Assembly: GCF_017303295.1 (NCBI RefSeq)
Contig: NZ_JAFKOK010000003.1
Span: 186,001 to 250,000, forward strand
DNA length: 64,000 bases
Direction of reading: 5' to 3'
Source of the DNA: Rhodobacter sp. NTK016B
GTDB taxonomy: Bacteria; Pseudomonadota; Alphaproteobacteria; Rhodobacterales; Rhodobacteraceae
Shown: one piece after another, positions 60,835-64,000 of the stretch
Layout of the letters: the number at the start of each line of letters is the position of its first letter
Numbering within the stretch: position 1 is the stretch's first letter
Made by a program: the position numbers and the translations under genes
Notes under the pieces: model-generated
Told to the model about the DNA's origin: nothing
Database searches by the model: none
Seen by the model: the letters and a program-made list of their open reading frames with translations, nothing else

Positions 60835-62088
60835 ATGCTACCGCCAATCCTCGAAATTTTCATCGTTTGGCATCCGCAGGATACGTCGGGTCTCCAGACG
60901 GCTGATGCGATATTCAAACACTTCATGCATGGCCCGACATTCTCAGGTGTCATTGGGGGAGGGATTCAGGTCTCCTTTCGCAGCACGCCGTGGGGTGGCG
61001 CCGGAACCGCACCAAGGCCGATCTACAACAGCGCTCATCCTGCTCCGAACGGCATCCGACCGGCCAGGTTCACTGTGATCGTTCCTCTACTTGGCACAGA
61101 ACTCGCCGCTAGCGTCGAGGACGGAACGTCGAGTTGGTCCCGATACATCGCCGCGCTTCAAGAGGATCAGGCGCGAGCACCAGATGAAATCGGAATCTAC
61201 CCCTTTTTGCTGTCAGAGGGTGCCACGAATGGTACGAAGTTAGGCGGTATTTTTGGGCGCTATCAGTTCATCGCTGCCGGGAAGCCTGAGCAGCTTGGTG
61301 AAAGCGAAGTGAGCATGCTGTGCCGCGATCTAACGCAAGGGATAGCTCAGCTGATCTCGCCGGATGAGATGGATCGATTGACAACCTTCATTAGCCACAC
61401 CAAGCGTCATAGCAGCTCTGAAGGTGAAGATGTTGACGCATTGGTCGATTTGGTGCGTGATGTCATTGGGAATACGCGGCTGCGCGAGTATTTCGATGCC
61501 AGTGACCTTCAACCAGGCTCTGACTGGGATGCCGAGCTCAGAGGGAATGCTAGTCAGAGCGCGATGCTGGCCATTCGTACCGATCTCTACGCTAGCCGCT
61601 CTTGGTGTCAGCGCGAAATTGCCTTGGCGAAAACCAATGGCATGCCGGTGATAATGATGGACGCGATCGGCTTTGGTGAGGAACGCGGCTCCTTCCTGAT
61701 GGATCATGTCCCACGAGTGGCGGTTCGAAAAGTCGATGGCCGCTGGCAGAAGAAGGATGTCTATCGTGCCCTCAACCTGCTCGTAGATGAGTGCCTTAAG
61801 AGGGCGCTCTGGCTACACCAAAAAGATCTATCCGGCGAGCGCCCGGAGCTGGATATAGCCTGGTGGGCACCTCATGCGCCCGAGCCGCTAACCTTACTCC
61901 ATTGGATCGGCTCTCAGCTCACGTCTGGAAACCCAAGGGAGGCAGAGGGCGCCTTGCGCATACTGCATCCTGATCCGCCCCTCGGAGAAGCTGAGCGGGA
62001 GGTACTGCAAGATTATGCAAAGAGCACACAGCTGGGCCGTGATATCGACATAATGACCCCACGCCAGCTTGCGACCAGAGGAGGCTAA
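60835..62088 (+). CDS. TIR-domain protein, probable defence effector or sensor
   Basis: A 417-residue protein. The TIR domain spans ~183-300: LTTFISHTKRHSSSEG, DLQPGSDWDAELRGNASQS, and RTDLYASRSWCQREIALAK with the catalytic glutamate after WCQR. The N-terminal ~150 residues (EIFIVWHPQDTSG, FTVIVPLLGTELAAS, WSRYIAAL) also look TIR-like but lack a clear catalytic Glu. The C-terminal ~90 residues are helical. AAGGA precedes ATG 60835. The SLOG gene follows one base after its stop. Confidence 0.8.
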   Translation: MLPPILEIFIVWHPQDTSGLQTADAIFKHFMHGPTFSGVIGGGIQVSFRSTPWGGAGTAPRPIYNSAHPAPNGIRPARFTVIVPLLGTELAASVEDGTSSWSRYIAALQEDQARAPDEIGIYPFLLSEGATNGTKLGGIFGRYQFIAAGKPEQLGESEVSMLCRDLTQGIAQLISPDEMDRLTTFISHTKRHSSSEGEDVDALVDLVRDVIGNTRLREYFDASDLQPGSDWDAELRGNASQSAMLAIRTDLYASRSWCQREIALAKTNGMPVIMMDAIGFGEERGSFLMDHVPRVAVRKVDGRWQKKDVYRALNLLVDECLKRALWLHQKDLSGERPELDIAWWAPHAPEPLTLLHWIGSQLTSGNPREAEGALRILHPDPPLGEAEREVLQDYAKSTQLGRDIDIMTPRQLATRGG

Positions 62089-62089
62089 A

Positions 62090-62941
62090 GTGGCCGACGA
62101 CAAGCAAAGGGCTGAACTGCTGCCTGCCGATGCCTTGAAAGGCAAGCGCTTAGGAATTTCTGTCTCGAACAGTCCGGACCTCGATCGGCTGGGCCTCACT
62201 GAGACCCACTTCCGCATGACCTTGGGGGAACTCGTGCGTTCCGTAGTCATCGCGGGCGGCGACCTCTATTACGGTGGCCACTTGCAGCCCGAAGGTATCA
62301 CGACTTTTCTCATCGAAGAACTTCATCGCTATGGTCGCCGTGACAGGCCTCTGAAAGTTTGCTTGGCTTGGAGCATTCATCGATCTATGAGCAAGGAACA
62401 GATCGCCGAACAGAAAGACTTCCTTGGCCTCTTTGGTGAGATCCACTTCTTGGACAACGATGGGGCTCGCCTGGAGGGCCCTCTGAATGAGCAGCCAGTA
62501 AGCGAGTTCCCTGCCGAGGAAAGGGCCAAGGCACTCAGCGGCTTGCGCAATTACATGGCAAAAAACACCGACGCCCGCATTGTGATTGGTGGAAAACGCG
62601 ATGGTTTTGAAGGCGCTATGCCTGGCATCGTAGAAGAAGTCTTGCTCTCACTTGAAAGTAAACAGCCTGTTTTCTTGGCGGGTGGGTTCGGCGGCGCTAC
62701 GGTGGACATTATCCGCGTTCTCCGTCCTGGAAGTGCAGAATGGTTTCCTTTGAGCCCAGAGCCAAAAAATGATTCCCGCTTACTGGATAGTCTTGAACGG
62801 GTTGCAGAAGCTGCCACGCGGATGGAATGGGATGTTTTGGAGAATGGCCTGAGTGAAGAAGAGAATAACCTCCTCGCAGCCTCATATCGGCCAAGCGAAA
62901 TCGCAGCTCTCGTAGGGCGCGGACTCGGGAAAGTTCTATAA
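62090..62941 (+). CDS. SLOG-superfamily protein paired with TIR
   Basis: A 283-residue protein with a Rossmann-like SLOG fold: AGGDLYYGGHLQPEGIT, ARIVIGGKRDGFEGAMPGIVEE, and FLAGGFGGATVDI. SLOG domains bind or process nucleotides; in Thoeris (ThsA) a SLOG domain senses the cyclic ADP-ribose-type signal made by a TIR enzyme. This protein has no fused effector, so it could be a sensor or a nucleotide-processing partner. I chose GTG 62090 with GAGGAGG upstream; seven extra in-frame codons overlap the tir gene. Confidence 0.75.
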   Translation: MADDKQRAELLPADALKGKRLGISVSNSPDLDRLGLTETHFRMTLGELVRSVVIAGGDLYYGGHLQPEGITTFLIEELHRYGRRDRPLKVCLAWSIHRSMSKEQIAEQKDFLGLFGEIHFLDNDGARLEGPLNEQPVSEFPAEERAKALSGLRNYMAKNTDARIVIGGKRDGFEGAMPGIVEEVLLSLESKQPVFLAGGFGGATVDIIRVLRPGSAEWFPLSPEPKNDSRLLDSLERVAEAATRMEWDVLENGLSEEENNLLAASYRPSEIAALVGRGLGKVL

Positions 62942-63014
62942 GACTGACGTTTCCTTAAGATATATGCTTCGCTTCGAATGATGGGCGTCAAACATGTCAA
63001 GGAACACTTGACTC

Positions 63015-63896
63015 GGCTCAGGACCCATTTTTTTGGTTGGACGCTCGTGATTCATCGCTCGAAAACGAGTGGTGACCAGGTCAGATCTTTTCTGGTTGAG
63101 CGATGCGCAGATGGCGCGTCTCGAGCCTTACTTTCCGAAGTCGCACGGCAAGCCCCGGATCGATGACCGGCGGGTTCTGAGTGGCATTATCTTCATAAAT
63201 CGCAACGGCTTGCGTTGCCACAACGCCCCAAGGGAGTATGGCCCCCACAAGACACTCTACAACCGCTGGAAACGATGGAGCGATAAAGGCGTCTTCGCCC
63301 GGATCATGGCGGGGCTGGCCGCTGAGCACGTCGAGGAGACGACTGTGATGATCCCCTCTCGGGACATCATTTCGTGATGCACTGCCGGGCAGTGGACGCC
63401 ACCCATCTGAAGGCCCATCGCACGGCGTCCAGCCTGGGCGTTAATAAGGGGGGCGTGGACGCCTGATTGGCCGACCCAAGGGCGGCATGAATACTAAGCT
63501 GCACGCCATCTGCGACAGCCGCGTTCGGCCCATCGACCTGTTCCTGACAGCCGGTCCCGTCAGCGACTATATCGGGGCGCGTGCGCTCGTCAGCCGGCTG
63601 CCCAACGTGAAGTGGCTTCTCGGAGATCGCGGCTACAATGCCGACTGGTTCAGAGAAGCCTTGCAGGACAAGAAGATACGTCCTTACATCCCGGGCCGGA
63701 AGAAACGGAAGACGCCCATCCGGCATGACCAGCGGCGGTACAAGCGCCGTAGTCGCATCGAGATCATGTTCGCCAGGCTCAAGGACTAGTGGCGTGTTGT
63801 GACACGCTACGACCGATGCCCGAAGACCTTCTTCTTGGCGATCGCACTCGCCGCAACCGTTATTTTCTGGTTGTGAGTGGGAACAAGTCCTGAGCC
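63015..63896 (+). mobile_element. Decayed IS5-family insertion sequence
   Basis: An ~880-bp element bounded by GGCTCAGGAC at 63015-63024 and its reverse complement at 63887-63896. It contains a broken IS5-family (IS427-like) transposase. I could not identify a target duplication. Boundaries rest on these short inverted repeats and the transposase extent. Confidence 0.65.
63069..63876 (+). pseudogene. IS5-family transposase, inactivated
   Basis: Reading frames together resemble an IS5-family DDE transposase: FWLSDAQMARLEPYFPKSHG ... EYGPHKTLYNRWKRWS, then DATHLKAHRTASS, GGMNTKLHAICD, LLGDRGYNADWFREAL and RRYKRRSRIEIMFARLKD. It is broken at least three times: a 41-base insertion before DATHLK (about 63351-63391), a one-base slip in the G-run at ~63445, and a TAG (63787-63789) before the final WRVVTRYDRCPK segment. 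Confidence 0.85.
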
Positions 63897-64000
63897 TTGT
63901 TTCGACAACTTCACCGTGCAAGCCATTGCGCAAGAGCGCTTGCCGTGTTTTTGCGTCGATCCCATACCATCCATTCTTCTTTCTCTTTTCCTCGGAATTT
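63897..64000. other. Sequence after the IS5 remnant
   Basis: 104 bp with lower GC and no gene or signal that I can support. Confidence 0.5.

Noticed and set aside
1-64000. tRNA/rRNA genes and CRISPR arrays
   Set aside because: No TTCGANTC-type T-loops in intergenic DNA with matching cloverleaf, no rRNA signature, and no regularly spaced direct repeats were found.

Overview
The window is 64 kb of chromosome from a high-GC alphaproteobacterium of the Rhodobacterales (Rhodobacter/Paracoccus/Thioclava-like; the genus cannot be fixed from the sequence). The placement rests on the LptF/PepA/HolC arrangement, an unlinked gene-transfer-agent lysis pair (GH108 endolysin plus 3TM holin), CcmE, a B12-type ribonucleotide reductase, a persulfide dioxygenase/YeeE-YedE sulfur operon, and the G/C-rich palindromic intergenic repeats typical of that group.

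Layout. 1-3.4 kb: lptG (partial) and lptF diverge from pepA-holC. 3.4-6.3 kb: a DksA/TraR protein, then a sulfide/persulfide operon (persulfide dioxygenase, YeeE, YedE, DUF442 phosphatase/rhodanese-like) preceded by an SqrR/BigR-type operator. 6.3-12.7 kb: a secreted protein, a LOG hydrolase, a large acidic LysM protein, an Atm1-type ABC exporter and a DUF2892 membrane protein. 12.8-20.3 kb: valine/isobutyrate catabolism (acyl-CoA dehydrogenase, HIBYL-CoA hydrolase, MmsB, MmsA) with a Crp/Fnr gene coupled to mmsB and a LysR gene diverging from mmsA. 20.4-28 kb: CBS protein, coaD, a cation/proton antiporter with a cNMP domain, two gap paralogues, and a PepSY/cytochrome b561/membrane-anchored LuxR operon. 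28.3-45.4 kb: housekeeping genes (threonine aldolase, ribF, MaoC hydratase, MFS transporter, FMN reductase, HAD phosphatase, M29 aminopeptidase, transketolase, zapA, grxD/bolA, purL). 45.9-54.7 kb: LysR/indolepyruvate oxidoreductase, acyltransferase, murI, ccmE, GTA endolysin/holin, DUF1328, DUF1489. 54.9-57.1 kb: nrdJ.

From about 57.2 kb to the end the base composition falls and the genes become accessory. A tightly packed minus-strand operon (TIR-like protein, Nmad2-like protein, MazG-like fusion, uracil-DNA-glycosylase-like protein) faces, across 106 bp, a plus-strand pair (a large protein with a C-terminal TIR domain, and a SLOG-superfamily protein). A decayed IS5-family element follows. 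I read this as a defence island. The four-gene TIR/Nmad2/MazG/UDG operon is the best candidate for an undescribed system: nucleobase- and nucleotide-directed enzymes coupled to a TIR effector. This function is inferred from domain resemblance and gene order only.

Regulation visible in the sequence: near-identical 14-bp palindromes (TGTTTGCGCTAACA type) lie upstream of both gap genes and, in weaker form, of tkt, suggesting one LacI-type (CceR/PckR-like) regulator of central carbon metabolism. Palindromes also lie in the promoter regions of the persulfide operon, the DUF2892 gene, mmsA/LysR and the indolepyruvate oxidoreductase.
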